From assembly GCF_002251855.1 (NCBI RefSeq), contig NZ_NOXW01000021.1, forward strand, positions 558,001 to 622,000: a DNA stretch of 64,000 bases. The letters run 5' to 3'. Numbering within the stretch: position 1 is the stretch's first letter; each line of letters starts with the position of its first letter. The notes under the pieces were generated by a model. That model had not been told where the DNA came from and made no database searches. It saw only the letters and a program-made list of their open reading frames with translations. Origin of the DNA: Rhodoferax sp. TH121. GTDB taxonomy: Bacteria; Pseudomonadota; Gammaproteobacteria; Burkholderiales; Burkholderiaceae_C. A program made the translations under genes and the position numbers. Of the stretch, positions 25,345 to 34,787 are shown piece after piece.

Positions 25345-26291
25345 GAAACCAACGATGGGCCATCACCCTGTGCCTTGGTCTTGGCGTATGCCTGAGCGGC
25401 GGCGCCATGGCCCAAACGCCGGCCCAAGCGCCGCACGCGCTGCAGGGCCGTATCTGGGATACACGCACAGAGCAGTTCATTTCCGAGCCCCTGCTGTACC
25501 AGCGCGCGGCGGCCGCGCGTTATGTGTTGCTGGGCGAGAAGCACGACAGCGAAGCCCACCACGCGCGGCAGTTGGATGTACTGCGAGGCATGGCAGCCTT
25601 GGGCGCGCAGCCTGCGCTGGCCATGGAGCAGCTGGATGCTGAGCACCAGGACGCACTGAGCCGCGCGCAGTCGGCCGGCCAGACGGATGCGGACGCCTTG
25701 GCCGATGCAGGCCAGCTCAACCGCAAGGGCTGGCGTTGGCCCATGTACAAGGACTTGATAGCTTTCGCGGCCCAGCGCCAGTGGCCCCTACGTGCGGCCA
25801 ATCTCTCGCGTGCCGAAGCCCGCAAGATCGCCCTGGGCGAAGTGACCCCGGCATTGCATGCGGCCACATCCGCGCAGTTGGAGGCATTGGAAAACGACGT
25901 GGTGCAAGGCCACTGCGGCCACCGCCCCGAGTCTGCGCGTTTGGCCGGCATTGTGGCGGCGCAGCGTGCACGTGATGCACGCATGGCCCAGGTGCTGGAT
26001 GCTGTGGCGGGCCCGGTGGTGCTGATTGCCGGAGCGGGTCACGTGCGCAGCGACCGCGCAGTGCCGCGTTACCTGGCCGCCCCCGATCAAGCCTTGGCGA
26101 TTGCCATGGTCGAGACGGAAGTCGGCAAAGCTAAGCCTGACGAATATGACCGCGCGGGCTTTGATGTGCTGTGGTTCACCGAGCCCGGTGAAGTGCGGCC
26201 TGACCCGTGTGCCACGCCCTTGCCGGGCCTGGCGGCACCTGCTGCCAAACCCTTAGTCCCTTCAACCCCATCTCCCAATCCCAAGCCTTAA
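25341..26291 (+). CDS. ChaN-family (Tiki-like) heme-binding lipoprotein/periplasmic protein
   Basis: 316 residues. The ATG overlaps the cobN-like stop (ATGA) with GGAGA upstream. A signal peptide (CLGLGVCLSGGAMAQ) may end at a lipobox Cys or at AMA. The core motifs of ChaN are present: YVLLGEKHDSEAHHARQ, a central HCGHRPES and VVLIAGAGHVRSDRAVPRYL. Campylobacter ChaN binds two hemes and is linked to iron uptake; the wider fold includes Tiki-type hydrolases. A Pro-rich tail closes the protein. Position after the chelatase suggests heme hand-over or porphyrin handling. Confidence 0.9.
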   Translation: MRNQRWAITLCLGLGVCLSGGAMAQTPAQAPHALQGRIWDTRTEQFISEPLLYQRAAAARYVLLGEKHDSEAHHARQLDVLRGMAALGAQPALAMEQLDAEHQDALSRAQSAGQTDADALADAGQLNRKGWRWPMYKDLIAFAAQRQWPLRAANLSRAEARKIALGEVTPALHAATSAQLEALENDVVQGHCGHRPESARLAGIVAAQRARDARMAQVLDAVAGPVVLIAGAGHVRSDRAVPRYLAAPDQALAIAMVETEVGKAKPDEYDRAGFDVLWFTEPGEVRPDPCATPLPGLAAPAAKPLVPSTPSPNPKP

Positions 26292-26300
26292 GGAAATCCC

Positions 26301-26792
26301 ATGAGCCAAAGCTCGACGATTGAAATTTTCATGTACCAGGTGGGGCAGCTATTTTTGCTGCCGGTGCTGGCCCTGGTGGCCCTGCTGTTTGTGTATGCGC
26401 TGTATGTGCTGGGCTCGTTCACAGTGCAGGCTGTGCAACGTCGCAATCCTGCCAAGTTGGCGGGCTATCCCTTGATGCGCTACGTGGAAAACCGCCCCGA
26501 AGCCACCGAAGACGAGTTGGACCTGTTTGCCCACAAGCTGCTGGAGCCCGAGCGCCTGGCCAGCCGCATCGCGCCCATGCTGGGCTTGGTGGGCACGATG
26601 ATTCCCATGGGGCCGGCACTCAAGTCCTTGTCAGATGGCAATTTGGCCCAAGTCTCTGGCAGCCTGACGGTAGCGTTCTCTGCGGTGATTCTGGCGCTGA
26701 TCGCGGCCAGCATTACCTATTGGGTTGCCAATGTACGCCGCCGTTGGCTGGCCGAGGAGTTGGTCTCTCTGCAGCAAAGGAAAATCCTATGA
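26301..26792 (+). CDS. MotA/TolQ/ExbB-family proton channel protein (second, in heme locus)
   Basis: 163 residues, shorter than the ExbB at 5311. Hydrophobic spans are near residues 14-40, 90-110 and 118-143, with the family motif MLGLVGTMIPMGPALKSLSD and the channel helix TVAFSAVILALIAASITYWV. It would form a proton-driven motor with the following DUF2149 protein in place of ExbD. It starts 9 bp after the ChaN gene. Confidence 0.9.
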   Translation: MSQSSTIEIFMYQVGQLFLLPVLALVALLFVYALYVLGSFTVQAVQRRNPAKLAGYPLMRYVENRPEATEDELDLFAHKLLEPERLASRIAPMLGLVGTMIPMGPALKSLSDGNLAQVSGSLTVAFSAVILALIAASITYWVANVRRRWLAEELVSLQQRKIL

Positions 26793-27103
26793 GCTTGAAG
26801 TTGCTGCACGAACCCGAGAACGACGACCCCATCCTCTCGGTGGTGAACATCATCGATATCTTTCTGGTCATCATCGCCGCGCTGCTCATTACGGTGGCAC
26901 AAAACCCCATGCTCAACGCCTTCAGCAAGCAGGACGTGACGGTGATCACCGACGCCGGCAAGCCCACCATGGAGATGATGGTCAAAAAAGGCGAGAAGAT
27001 TGAGCGCTACAAGTCCAGCGGCCAGATCGGGCAGGGCGAGGGCGCCAAGGCAGGGACGGCTTACCGCATGAAGGACGGCGGTATCGTCTACGTGCCGGAA
27101 TAG
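26789..27103 (+). CDS. DUF2149 domain protein (ExbD/TolR-like partner)
   Basis: 104 residues. ATGA overlap with the channel gene and an AAGGA site fix the start; a longer upstream reading is rejected. SVVNIIDIFLVIIAALLITV is a single N-terminal span preceded by Asp-rich text, with an Asp at its start as in ExbD/TolR, then a short domain ending AYRMKDGGIVYVPE. DUF2149 proteins accompany ExbB-like and CobN-like genes in several phyla, so an ExbD-equivalent role is likely by context. Confidence 0.88.
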   Translation: MSLKLLHEPENDDPILSVVNIIDIFLVIIAALLITVAQNPMLNAFSKQDVTVITDAGKPTMEMMVKKGEKIERYKSSGQIGQGEGAKAGTAYRMKDGGIVYVPE

Positions 27104-27131
27104 CCATTTGTTAGTGAGAGTGGCACCTGGC

Positions 27132-27185
27132 CCTCGTAGATATTGCGCGAGCAGCTATGAAAATCATAGTGAAATGTCTACGAGG
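27132..27185 (+). repeat. Stem-loop carrying a 27-nt element, after the heme locus
   Basis: Perfect 9-bp outer arms CCTCGTAGA (27132-27140) and TCTACGAGG (27177-27185) enclose a copy of the dispersed element. It lies 28 bp after the DUF2149 stop and may end the heme-locus transcript, though no T-tract follows. Confidence 0.7.
27144..27170 (+). repeat. 27-nt dispersed hairpin element, copy 7
   Basis: TGCGCGAGCAGCTATG, loop, CATAG; stem intact. It is nested inside the outer stem at 27132-27185. Confidence 0.8.
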
Positions 27186-27208
27186 ATAGAGGGCAATTTG
27201 CCACTGTG

Positions 27209-27304
27209 CCGCCCCAAGGCCTCTGGACCGCTTGGCGGCCAGCGGCGATCGCCAAATTAGCCCCCTTGGGGGAAGCGACCCGCGCAACGGCGGAGCGTGG
27301 GGGC
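27209..27304 (-). repeat. About 100-bp dispersed repeat, copy B, just after ppsR stop
   Basis: The minus strand starts GCCCCCACGCTCCGCC immediately after the ppsR TAG and matches copy A (1131-1232) almost throughout. The context and orientation are the same as at rpoS. Confidence 0.75.
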
Positions 27305-28126
27305 CTAGTACACCAACCGCTCCGGGTGAATCTCCTGCAAGATGGTGGTGGCGATCTCTTCGATGGACTTGGTGGTGGTCGATAGCCAGCGGATGCCGGT
27401 GCGCCGCATCATCGCTTCGGCCTCGCTCACTTCCATGCGGCAGTTCTCCAGCGAGGCGTACTTGGAGTTGGGGCGCCGCTCGTTGCGGATTTCGGAAAGG
27501 CGCTCGGGCTGGATAGTTAGCCCGAAAATCTTGCCTTTGTGCGGCACCAGCGCCGGCGGTAGTTGGCGGCGTTCAAAGTCCTCAGGAATCAGCGGGTAGT
27601 TGGATGCCTTGAGGCCGTATTGCATGGCCAGGTAGAGCGAGGTCGGCGTCTTGCCGCTGCGGCTCACGCCCACCAGAATCACATCACTTTGCTCCAGGTC
27701 GCGATTGCTCTGGCCGTCGTCATGCGCCAATGAGAAATTGATTGCCTCGATACGGTCTTGGTATTCTTTGCTCTTGCTGGCGTCGCTGAACCGGCCAATG
27801 CGGTGGTTGGACTTGATGCCCAGCTCGTTCTCCAGCGGGTGCACAAACATGCCAAACATGTCCAGCAGCATGCCTTGGCAGCCCTCCTGGATGACTTTGA
27901 GCACCTCCATGTTCACCAGCGTGGTGAACACAATCGGCTTGTTGCCATCCACCACCCCGGTGTGGTTGATCTGGCGCACGGCCTGGTGGGCCTTGTCGGC
28001 CGTGTCCACAAAGGGCAGGCGCACATGGCGTGCCTTCATCTCAAACTGCGCCAGGATGGCGTTGCCAAAGGTTTCAGCGGTGATGCCGGTGCCGTCGGAA
28101 ATGAAAAATACGGTGCGTTGGGGCAT
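27305..28126 (-). CDS. ppsR: PEP synthase regulatory protein (DUF299 kinase/pyrophosphorylase) PpsR
   Basis: 273 residues. Family motifs: FFISDGTGITAETFGNA at the N-terminus, the P-loop-like GVSRSGKTPTSLYLA near residue 153, and GLTIQPERLSEIRNERRP. It switches PEP synthase off by ADP-dependent threonine phosphorylation and on by phosphorolysis. It is divergent from its target ppsA, the usual arrangement. AGGA lies upstream of the ATG. A dispersed repeat starts right at its stop. Confidence 0.95.
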   Translation of the reverse strand: MPQRTVFFISDGTGITAETFGNAILAQFEMKARHVRLPFVDTADKAHQAVRQINHTGVVDGNKPIVFTTLVNMEVLKVIQEGCQGMLLDMFGMFVHPLENELGIKSNHRIGRFSDASKSKEYQDRIEAINFSLAHDDGQSNRDLEQSDVILVGVSRSGKTPTSLYLAMQYGLKASNYPLIPEDFERRQLPPALVPHKGKIFGLTIQPERLSEIRNERRPNSKYASLENCRMEVSEAEAMMRRTGIRWLSTTTKSIEEIATTILQEIHPERLVY

Positions 28127-28346
28127 GGTGCGGGGTCCTGGGTGTCAGTGATTTGCAAGCGCTCACGGGTTTTCCGGTGGTCGGCGGGCTGCGCCTGCCA
28201 CCTACAATCAGTGCAATTTAGCGCATTTGGTAACTGCTTCGTAATTCCATAACAGCAACAACAGAAAACGAACGGTCGTGCGCTGCGGCAAGCGGGTGAG
28301 GTTTCCCCGCGGGGCCCTGTAAAGGTTTTAACTTCTGGAGCATCCT
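28127..28346. promoter_or_regulatory. Divergent ppsR/ppsA intergenic region
   Basis: 220 bp without a gene. It must hold both promoters. A TACAAT hexamer at 28203-28208 could be a -10 box for ppsA, but I see no convincing -35 at the proper distance. A CCCCGCGGGG-type short inverted repeat lies in the ppsA leader (about 28306-28316). Confidence 0.4.
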
Positions 28347-30740
28347 ATGTCTAAACTTTTCAACCCGACCGACCTGGTCGTCCCCTTCGAGCTGCTGCGC
28401 ATGGCCGATGTGGAATCCGTGGGGGGCAAAAACGCCTCCCTGGGGGAGATGATTTCGCAACTGCCGCAAGGCGTGAAAGTCCCCACGGGCTTTGCCACCA
28501 CGGCGCACGCCTTCCGCCAGTTTCTTGCTCACGCCGGTTTGGCCGACAAGATCAGCGCCAAACTCAAGAACCTGGACACCGAGGACGTGCGTGCCCTAGC
28601 GCAGGTGGGTGCCGAAATCCGCGCCATGGTGGAGGCTCAGCCTTTCCCGGCCGATCTGGAAAAAGCCATCCGTGAAGCCTTTGCCACTCTGTCTGCGGGT
28701 AACGCCCAGGCCAGCTTTGCCGTGCGCTCGTCTGCCACGGCCGAAGATTTGCCCGACGCGTCTTTCGCGGGCCAGCAGGAAACCTTCCTCAACGTGGTCG
28801 GCATCGAAGACGTACTGCACAAGATGAAAGAGGTGTTTGCCTCCCTCTACAACGACCGCGCCATCAGCTACCGCGTGCACAAGGGCTTTGCCCACGACGT
28901 GGTGGCCCTGTCCGCCGGCGTGCAGCGCATGGTGCGCTCCGATCTGGGCGCTGCGGGCGTGATGTTCACCATCGACACCGAATCCGGTTTTGACCAAGTG
29001 GTGTTCATCACCAGCAGCTACGGTCTGGGCGAAACCGTGGTGCAAGGCGCCGTGAATCCGGATGAGTTCTATGTGCACAAGCCCATGCTGAAAGCTGGCA
29101 AGCGCGCGCTGATTCGCCGCAATCTGGGCTCCAAGCTGCTGCAAATGGTGTTTTCCACATCGGAGGAAAAGGCTGCGAGCGGCAAGCTGGTCAAGACCAC
29201 CGATGTGCCGACTGAGCTACGCAACCGCTATTCGCTGACCGACGCCGATGTGGAGCAACTGGCCCAATACGCGCTGGTAATCGAAGAGCACTATGGCCGT
29301 CCCATGGACATCGAGTGGGGCAAGGACGGCGTGGATGGACAGCTCTACATCCTGCAGGCCCGCCCAGAAACGGTGAAGAGTCAGGCCGGCACCCAGGCCG
29401 AGTACCGCTACAAGCTCAAGGGCAAAGGCAATGTGCTGGCCGAAGGCCGTGCCATTGGCCAGAAAATTGGCACCGGCCCGGTACGCATCGTGCACAACAT
29501 CAACGAGATGGACGCCGTGCAGGCGGGCGATATCCTGGTGACCGACATGACCGACCCGAACTGGGAGCCGGTCATGAAGCGTGCCAGCGCCATCGTCACC
29601 AACCGCGGCGGCCGCACATGCCACGCCGCCATCATTGCGCGCGAACTCGGCATTCCGGCCGTGGTGGGCTGTGGCAATGCCACCGACCTGCTCAAAGACG
29701 GTATGTTGGTGACCGTGAGCTGCGCCGAGGGCGATACCGGCTTCATCTACGACGGTCTGCTGGAGACTGAAGTGTCCGAAGTGCAGCGCGGCGCGATGCC
29801 CGAGATCCCCGTCAAGATCATGATGAACGTGGGCAACCCCCAGCTGGCGTTTGACTTCTGCCAGTTGCCCAACCAGGGTGTGGGCCTGGCGCGTCTGGAG
29901 TTCATCATCAACAACAACATTGGCGTACACCCCAAGGCCATCCTGGACTACCCCAACATCGACAGTGACCTGAAGAAGGCTGTCGAGTCGGTGGCCCGCG
30001 GCCATGCGTCACCCCGCGCCTTCTACGTGGACCGCGTGGCCGAAGGTGTGGCCACCATTGCCGCAGCGTTCTGGCCCAAACCCGTCATCGTCCGGCTGTC
30101 GGACTTCAAGAGCAACGAGTACCGCAAGCTGATCGGTGGTAGTCGCTATGAGCCCGAGGAAGAAAACCCGATGCTGGGCTTCCGTGGCGCCGTGCGTTAC
30201 ACCAGCACCGAGTTCGGTGAAGCCTTTGCCATGGAGTGTGAAGCCCTGAAGCGCGTGCGCAACGACATGGGCCTGACCAATGTGCAGGTCATGGTGCCCT
30301 TCGTGCGGACTTTGGGCCAGGCGAAGAAAGTGACCGAGCTTTTGGGCCGCCATGGCCTACGCCGTGGCGAAAACGAGCTCAAGCTGGTGATGATGTGCGA
30401 GATCCCAAGCAACGCCATCTTGGCCGATCAGTTCCTAGAGTACTTCGACGGCTTCTCCATCGGTTCCAATGACCTGACCCAGCTCACCCTGGGCCTGGAC
30501 CGCGATTCCGGCCTGGAGCTGCTGGCAGCTGATTTTGATGAGCGTGACCCTGCTGTCAAGGCACTGATCAGCCTGGCCATTGAAGCCTGCAAGCGCCAAG
30601 GCAAGTACATCGGCATCTGTGGTCAAGGCCCCAGCGACCACCCTGACTTTGCGCAATGGCTGGAGCAGCAGGGCATTTCGTCTATCTCCCTGAACCCTGA
30701 CTCGGTGGTTGCCACCTGGCAGCAGCTCGCCAGCAAATGA
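28347..30740 (+). CDS. ppsA: Phosphoenolpyruvate synthase
   Basis: 797 residues, the usual length. N-terminal ATP-grasp domain ([33 protein letters not shown]), swivelling domain with the phosphorylated His in [19 protein letters not shown], and a C-terminal PEP/pyruvate barrel ending [19 protein letters not shown] and [11 protein letters not shown]. It makes PEP from pyruvate and ATP in gluconeogenesis. A TGGAG site precedes the ATG. It is overlapped by the following symporter gene (ATGA). Confidence 0.96.
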   Translation: MSKLFNPTDLVVPFELLRMADVESVGGKNASLGEMISQLPQGVKVPTGFATTAHAFRQFLAHAGLADKISAKLKNLDTEDVRALAQVGAEIRAMVEAQPFPADLEKAIREAFATLSAGNAQASFAVRSSATAEDLPDASFAGQQETFLNVVGIEDVLHKMKEVFASLYNDRAISYRVHKGFAHDVVALSAGVQRMVRSDLGAAGVMFTIDTESGFDQVVFITSSYGLGETVVQGAVNPDEFYVHKPMLKAGKRALIRRNLGSKLLQMVFSTSEEKAASGKLVKTTDVPTELRNRYSLTDADVEQLAQYALVIEEHYGRPMDIEWGKDGVDGQLYILQARPETVKSQAGTQAEYRYKLKGKGNVLAEGRAIGQKIGTGPVRIVHNINEMDAVQAGDILVTDMTDPNWEPVMKRASAIVTNRGGRTCHAAIIARELGIPAVVGCGNATDLLKDGMLVTVSCAEGDTGFIYDGLLETEVSEVQRGAMPEIPVKIMMNVGNPQLAFDFCQLPNQGVGLARLEFIINNNIGVHPKAILDYPNIDSDLKKAVESVARGHASPRAFYVDRVAEGVATIAAAFWPKPVIVRLSDFKSNEYRKLIGGSRYEPEEENPMLGFRGAVRYTSTEFGEAFAMECEALKRVRNDMGLTNVQVMVPFVRTLGQAKKVTELLGRHGLRRGENELKLVMMCEIPSNAILADQFLEYFDGFSIGSNDLTQLTLGLDRDSGLELLAADFDERDPAVKALISLAIEACKRQGKYIGICGQGPSDHPDFAQWLEQQGISSISLNPDSVVATWQQLASK

Positions 30741-33043
30741 CGGCGGCGGCAAGCCCACGCCGGTGGCGCCTGCATGCAGGGCTGCTGGCGCTGTGGTTTG
30801 CTGTGTCATTTGGCGTGGTGTTCTTCGCCAATGACCTGCAGCAGGAATTTTGGGGGTGGCCTGTGGGTTTCTGGTTTGCCGCACAGGGGGCTGTGCTGGC
30901 TTTCATTGCCATCGTGGTGGTGTTTGCCTGGCGCGTGAACCGGCGCAACACGGAAACCCTGGGCTTTGACCCGGATGCTTACAGCCGTTACGAGCGGCGC
31001 TTGCACCGTCGCTTTGCCCTCTACGTACTGCTTGTTCTGCTGTTTATTGCTGCATTGGCCGTGGCGGAGAGTATGGGCCTGTCCAAGCCCTGGGTGGCCG
31101 GCATTTTTCTCTCCACCACCTTGGTGCTTTATGCCGTCATTGGCGTGGTGGGCCGTACCGCCGATGCCAATGAATATTACGTGGCGGGACGCCGTGTACC
31201 TGCTATGTACAACGGCATGGCTACGGCCGCCGACTGGATGAGTGCTGCTTCTTTTATCAGCATGGCCGGTGGCTTGTACTTGCAGGGCTTTTCGGGGGCG
31301 GGAGGGCAGCCCGGTGGCCTGGCCTATGTCCTGGGCTGGACAGGCGGCTTTTGTCTGGTCGCGCTGCTGGTGGCGCCCTATCTGCGGCGCATGCGTCTTT
31401 ACACGGTGCCTGACTATTTCGCCGTGCGCTTCGGTGGGCGCTGGCCCCGCATGCTGGCGGCCATGGCTGCGGTCTTGTGTTCCTTTACCTACGTGGTCGC
31501 ACAAATCTACGGTGTGGGTTTGATCACTTCACGCCTGACAGGTGTGCACTTTGAGATCGGCATCCTGCTGGGGTTGGGTGGTGTCTTGGTTTGCTCCTTT
31601 CTGGGCGGCATGCGGGCCGTGACCTGGACGCAGGTGACGCAGTACGTAGTCATTATTCTGGCCTTTTTGATTCCGGTGTCTTGGCTGTCTTACAAACAGA
31701 CAGGCAACCCCTTGGCGCCGCTGGCTTATGGGCAGCAATTGGCCAAGATTGCAGACTTGGAGCGGCAATTCAAGGCCTCTCCCCTTGAGCAAGAAGTCGT
31801 TGAAATTTACGCCCAGCGTGCACGCGAGTTGGAGCGCAAGTTGCAAAACGTGGAGGAGTCTCTACAGCACGAGCGCCAACAGCTGCGCCGCCAGCTACGT
31901 GCCCTCGGTGACCAGAAGGCCGATGATGCCCGTGCCCAGGAGCTGCGCCGCGAACTGGCAGCCTTGCCCAAAGATGCCAACGCGGCGCGTGAGCGGTGGG
32001 CCAAAGCACTGGCGGACAATCTGGAGCGTGCCCAGCCCTTGGGGGGCATGCCTGCCCACACGCGGCCTTACGCGGGTAGCCCGGAGGGCACGGTGCAGGA
32101 TCAAGCCGACTTCGACAGTGCACGGGCCAATTTCCTGGCGTTGATGTTCTGCCTGATGGTGGGAACTGCCGGCCTGCCGCATTTGCTCACGCGTTACTAC
32201 ACCACGCCCTCGGTGGCCGAGGCGCGTCGCTCGGTGGCTTGGTCTTTGGTGTTCATTGCCTTGCTCTATTTGTCGGCCCCGGCGCTCGCTGTTTTGGTCA
32301 AGTACGAGGTGATGGCGCATTTGGTGGGGCAGCCTATGGATGCACTGCCGCACTGGATAGCCCAGTGGTCGCGCGATCCGTCTCTGCTGATGGCGGTGGA
32401 TGTCAATGGTGACCAGATCTTGCAGTTCGCAGAGCTCAAGATCGGCCCGGATCTGGTGATGCTCGCCACCCCCGAAATTGGCGGCTTGCCCTATGTGGTG
32501 TCGGTGTTGGTGGCGGCGGGCGGTTTGGCTGCCGCACTGTCGACGGCAGACGGATTGTTGCTGACCATCGGAAATGCATTGGCCCATGATGTGTACTTTG
32601 AAGGCAATAGCAATAAAGCCCAGGCTATGCGCCGTGTCATGTGGTCCAAATTTGCCCTTCTGGTGGTGGCCTTGGTGGCCGCCTATGCGGCTGCGCAGCG
32701 GCCAGCTGGAATTTTGTATTTGGTGTCTGCGTCTTTCTCCCTGGCGGGGGCGGCTTTTGTGCCGGCCATGGTGCTCGGCATTTTTTGGCCGGGCATGACG
32801 CGATCGGGGGCTGTGGGCGGCATGTTGACCGGTTTGGGGGTCACGGTCTACTACATGGCCATTAACCTGCCTTGGGTACGCCAGAGCTTTGGCCTGCAAG
32901 GCGATGGGCTGTGGTGGGGCATTCAGCCTATTTCGGCAGGGGTGTTTGGTGTCTGCGCCGGTGTCATGGCGTGTGTATTGTGTAGTTGGCTGGGAAAACC
33001 TGACCCCGTCCCTGAGCGCGATTTGGCCCCGCATCTGGGCTGA
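30737..33043 (+). CDS. Sodium:solute symporter (VC_2705-type) fused to DUF4212 small-subunit domain
   Basis: 768 residues. The first ~75 residues ([36 protein letters not shown]) match the DUF4212 small subunit, usually a separate gene. The rest is an SSS transporter ([54 protein letters not shown]). Residues about 335-455 are a soluble, highly charged insertion with a coiled-coil region rich in Arg/Glu/Gln between membrane spans. The likely substrates are organic acids such as acetate or pyruvate, judged from family and ppsA coupling only. Confidence 0.88.
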   Translation: MTAAASPRRWRLHAGLLALWFAVSFGVVFFANDLQQEFWGWPVGFWFAAQGAVLAFIAIVVVFAWRVNRRNTETLGFDPDAYSRYERRLHRRFALYVLLVLLFIAALAVAESMGLSKPWVAGIFLSTTLVLYAVIGVVGRTADANEYYVAGRRVPAMYNGMATAADWMSAASFISMAGGLYLQGFSGAGGQPGGLAYVLGWTGGFCLVALLVAPYLRRMRLYTVPDYFAVRFGGRWPRMLAAMAAVLCSFTYVVAQIYGVGLITSRLTGVHFEIGILLGLGGVLVCSFLGGMRAVTWTQVTQYVVIILAFLIPVSWLSYKQTGNPLAPLAYGQQLAKIADLERQFKASPLEQEVVEIYAQRARELERKLQNVEESLQHERQQLRRQLRALGDQKADDARAQELRRELAALPKDANAARERWAKALADNLERAQPLGGMPAHTRPYAGSPEGTVQDQADFDSARANFLALMFCLMVGTAGLPHLLTRYYTTPSVAEARRSVAWSLVFIALLYLSAPALAVLVKYEVMAHLVGQPMDALPHWIAQWSRDPSLLMAVDVNGDQILQFAELKIGPDLVMLATPEIGGLPYVVSVLVAAGGLAAALSTADGLLLTIGNALAHDVYFEGNSNKAQAMRRVMWSKFALLVVALVAAYAAAQRPAGILYLVSASFSLAGAAFVPAMVLGIFWPGMTRSGAVGGMLTGLGVTVYYMAINLPWVRQSFGLQGDGLWWGIQPISAGVFGVCAGVMACVLCSWLGKPDPVPERDLAPHLG

Positions 33044-33051
33044 GCTATAAT
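33023..33051 (+). promoter_or_regulatory. Sigma-70-type promoter for the rpsF operon
   Basis: TTGGCC (33023-33028), 17-bp spacer, perfect TATAAT (33046-33051). It overlaps the end of the symporter gene and lies about 95 bp before rpsF. Confidence 0.75.
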
Positions 33052-33066
33052 CGCGGGCTTCGCCTT

Positions 33067-33097
33067 GCTGCACCCCGTTTTAGACGCCGGGGGCAGC
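33067..33097 (+). promoter_or_regulatory. Hairpin in the rpsF leader
   Basis: Arms GCTGC-A-CCCCG and CGGGG-GCAGC with one bulged A and a 10-nt loop, in the untranslated leader between promoter and rpsF. Ribosomal-protein S6 operons often have an S6:S18-binding leader; this hairpin is a candidate, but I cannot confirm the binding motif. Confidence 0.45.
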
Positions 33098-33146
33098 TTT
33101 CACTCAGACCGGCACGCAAGTGCTGCGAAATCCTCAAGGAGTATCA

Positions 33147-33512
33147 ATGCGTCATTATGAAATCATCCTCATGATCCACCCGGATCAGAGCGAACAAGTT
33201 CCTGCCATGCTGGAGCGTTACAAGGGCATGATCACCGCTGGCGGTGGCAAGGTGCACCGTGTTGAAGATTGGGGCCGTCGTCAGATGGTGTACATGATCA
33301 ACAAGCTGGCCAAGGCCCACTACCTGTGCGTCAACATCGAAGCCGACCAGGCTGTGATGTCTGAGCTGGAACATGCGTTCAAGTTCAACGACGCCGTGTT
33401 GCGCCACCTCACCGTGCTGAAGAAGAAAGCCGAAACCGGTCCTTCTTCCATGATGAAAACCGTGGAACGTGAAGACGCACGCAAGGCCCAACAGGCCGAG
33501 TACCAAGCGTAA
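33147..33512 (+). CDS. rpsF: 30S ribosomal protein S6
   Basis: 121 residues, beginning [17 protein letters not shown] with the typical [21 protein letters not shown] segment. The ATG at 33147 has AAGGAGT upstream; an earlier in-frame ATG (33120) lacks one. S6 binds 16S rRNA with S18 in the platform. First gene of rpsF-priB-rpsR-rplI. Confidence 0.97.
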   Translation: MRHYEIILMIHPDQSEQVPAMLERYKGMITAGGGKVHRVEDWGRRQMVYMINKLAKAHYLCVNIEADQAVMSELEHAFKFNDAVLRHLTVLKKKAETGPSSMMKTVEREDARKAQQAEYQA

Positions 33513-33534
33513 ACACGCATTTGCCTGAGAAGGA

Positions 33535-33828
33535 GTGCAAACCAACTCACTGGTTTTAAGTGCTTGTATCGCAGAGGTTGAGTCCATGCGGTACACACCG
33601 GCCGGCATACCTGCCCTGAATCTGCGGCTCGAACACGAGTCTCAGGTGCCAGAAGCAGGAAGCCAGCGAACCGTGAAGGTGGTGGTGAAAGCAGTGGCTT
33701 TCGGCACATTGGCGGAGCGGCTTGCAAGGCAGGCCATCGGCAGTGTCTGGAGGTTTAGCGGTTTTCTTGCCAATGCGCGTCAAGGCAAATCCCTCGTGTT
33801 TCACATTCAAGAATTTTTGCCAGACTAA
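33535..33828 (+). CDS. priB: Primosomal replication protein N (PriB)
   Basis: 97 residues, an OB-fold single-strand DNA-binding protein: RYTPAGIPALNLRLEHESQV, VKVVVKAVAFGTLAERLARQ and GKSLVFHIQEF. It links PriA and DnaT/DnaC in replication restart. The start is GTG at 33535; the AAGGA lies immediately before it, so spacing is unusually short. The place between rpsF and rpsR is standard. Confidence 0.93.
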   Translation: MQTNSLVLSACIAEVESMRYTPAGIPALNLRLEHESQVPEAGSQRTVKVVVKAVAFGTLAERLARQAIGSVWRFSGFLANARQGKSLVFHIQEFLPD

Positions 33829-33845
33829 TTTTTTAGGAGTCCATC

Positions 33846-34127
33846 ATGCCCGGACCAAAACGTTTCAACAAAGACAAGCGCCCCAAGCGCAACACCCAAT
33901 CGCTGCTGTTCAAGCGCAAGCGCTTTTGCCGCTTCACCGTGACTGGCGTTGAAGAAATCGACTACAAAGACATCGACACTTTGCGTGATTTCATTGCCGA
34001 GAACGGCAAGATCATCCCCGCACGCCTGACCGGCACCCGCGCGATTTTCCAGCGCCAACTGAACACCGCTATCAAGCGCGCTCGCTTCCTGGCGATGCTG
34101 CCTTACAGCGACCAGCACAAGATCTAA
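33846..34127 (+). CDS. rpsR: 30S ribosomal protein S18
   Basis: 93 residues with the conserved core [20 protein letters not shown] and [20 protein letters not shown]. It has a basic N-terminal extension ([14 protein letters not shown]). A TTTAGGAG site lies upstream. It is the binding partner of S6 encoded two genes earlier. Confidence 0.97.
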   Translation: MPGPKRFNKDKRPKRNTQSLLFKRKRFCRFTVTGVEEIDYKDIDTLRDFIAENGKIIPARLTGTRAIFQRQLNTAIKRARFLAMLPYSDQHKI

Positions 34128-34139
34128 GGAGCTCCAACC

Positions 34140-34592
34140 ATGCAAATCATTCTGCTCGACAAGGTTGTGAACCTCGGCAACCTGGGCGAAATCGTCAAGG
34201 TCAAAGACGGCTACGCCCGTAACTTCCTGATCCCGTCCGGCCGTGCACGCCGCGCTACCGAAGCTGCCAAGGCAGAGTTCGAAGCCAAGCGCGCTGAACT
34301 GGAAAAGGCCGCAGCGGCCAAGCTGGCTGAATGCCAAGCTCTGGGCGAAAAGCTCGGCGGCACTACCATCAAGCTGACCCAAAAGGCTGGCGTGGATGGC
34401 CGTTTGTTTGGTTCCGTGACCAACTACGACATCGCTGAAGAGCTGGCCAAGGGTGGCTACAAAGTTGCCAAGTCCCAGATCCGTATGCCCAACGGTCCGA
34501 TCAAGATCGTCAGCGACAGCACCGTGAGCGTGGCTTTGCACACGGACGTGGTGGTCGATATCACCGTGTCTGTATACGGCGAAACTGCCTAA
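34140..34592 (+). CDS. rplI: 50S ribosomal protein L9
   Basis: 150 residues. It starts [20 protein letters not shown], has the N-domain [16 protein letters not shown], the connecting helix and the C-domain ending [20 protein letters not shown] precedes the ATG. It is the last ribosomal gene of the operon, with a terminator 43 bp downstream. Confidence 0.97.
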   Translation: MQIILLDKVVNLGNLGEIVKVKDGYARNFLIPSGRARRATEAAKAEFEAKRAELEKAAAAKLAECQALGEKLGGTTIKLTQKAGVDGRLFGSVTNYDIAEELAKGGYKVAKSQIRMPNGPIKIVSDSTVSVALHTDVVVDITVSVYGETA

Positions 34593-34634
34593 CAGCACCC
34601 CGAAGACTGGCCCGGTAACGGGACGGTTCTCACC

Positions 34635-34675
34635 AAAAGCCGCCGGGGCAGGTCCCTTGCGGCTTTTGTGTTTTT
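34635..34675 (+). terminator. Intrinsic terminator after rplI
   Basis: Arms AAAAGCCGC and GCGGCTTTT followed by GTGTTTTT. It lies between rplI and dnaB, so dnaB probably has its own promoter or depends on read-through. Confidence 0.82.
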
Positions 34676-34787
34676 GGGAGCGACTTATCCCGCCCTTTGC
34701 ACAGTTTGCCCACAACTTGCCCCCAGCCTTTGCCCTCGACGTGTACCTGCGGGCCGCTTAGGATGCAAGGTTCCAAGGAAATTGACC

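Noticed and set aside
25750..25775. Possible extra repeat copy in the ChaN-like gene (GATAGCTTTCGCGG)
   Set aside because: Only a few bases agree and the residues (YKDLIAFAA) are ordinary family sequence; no paired arm.
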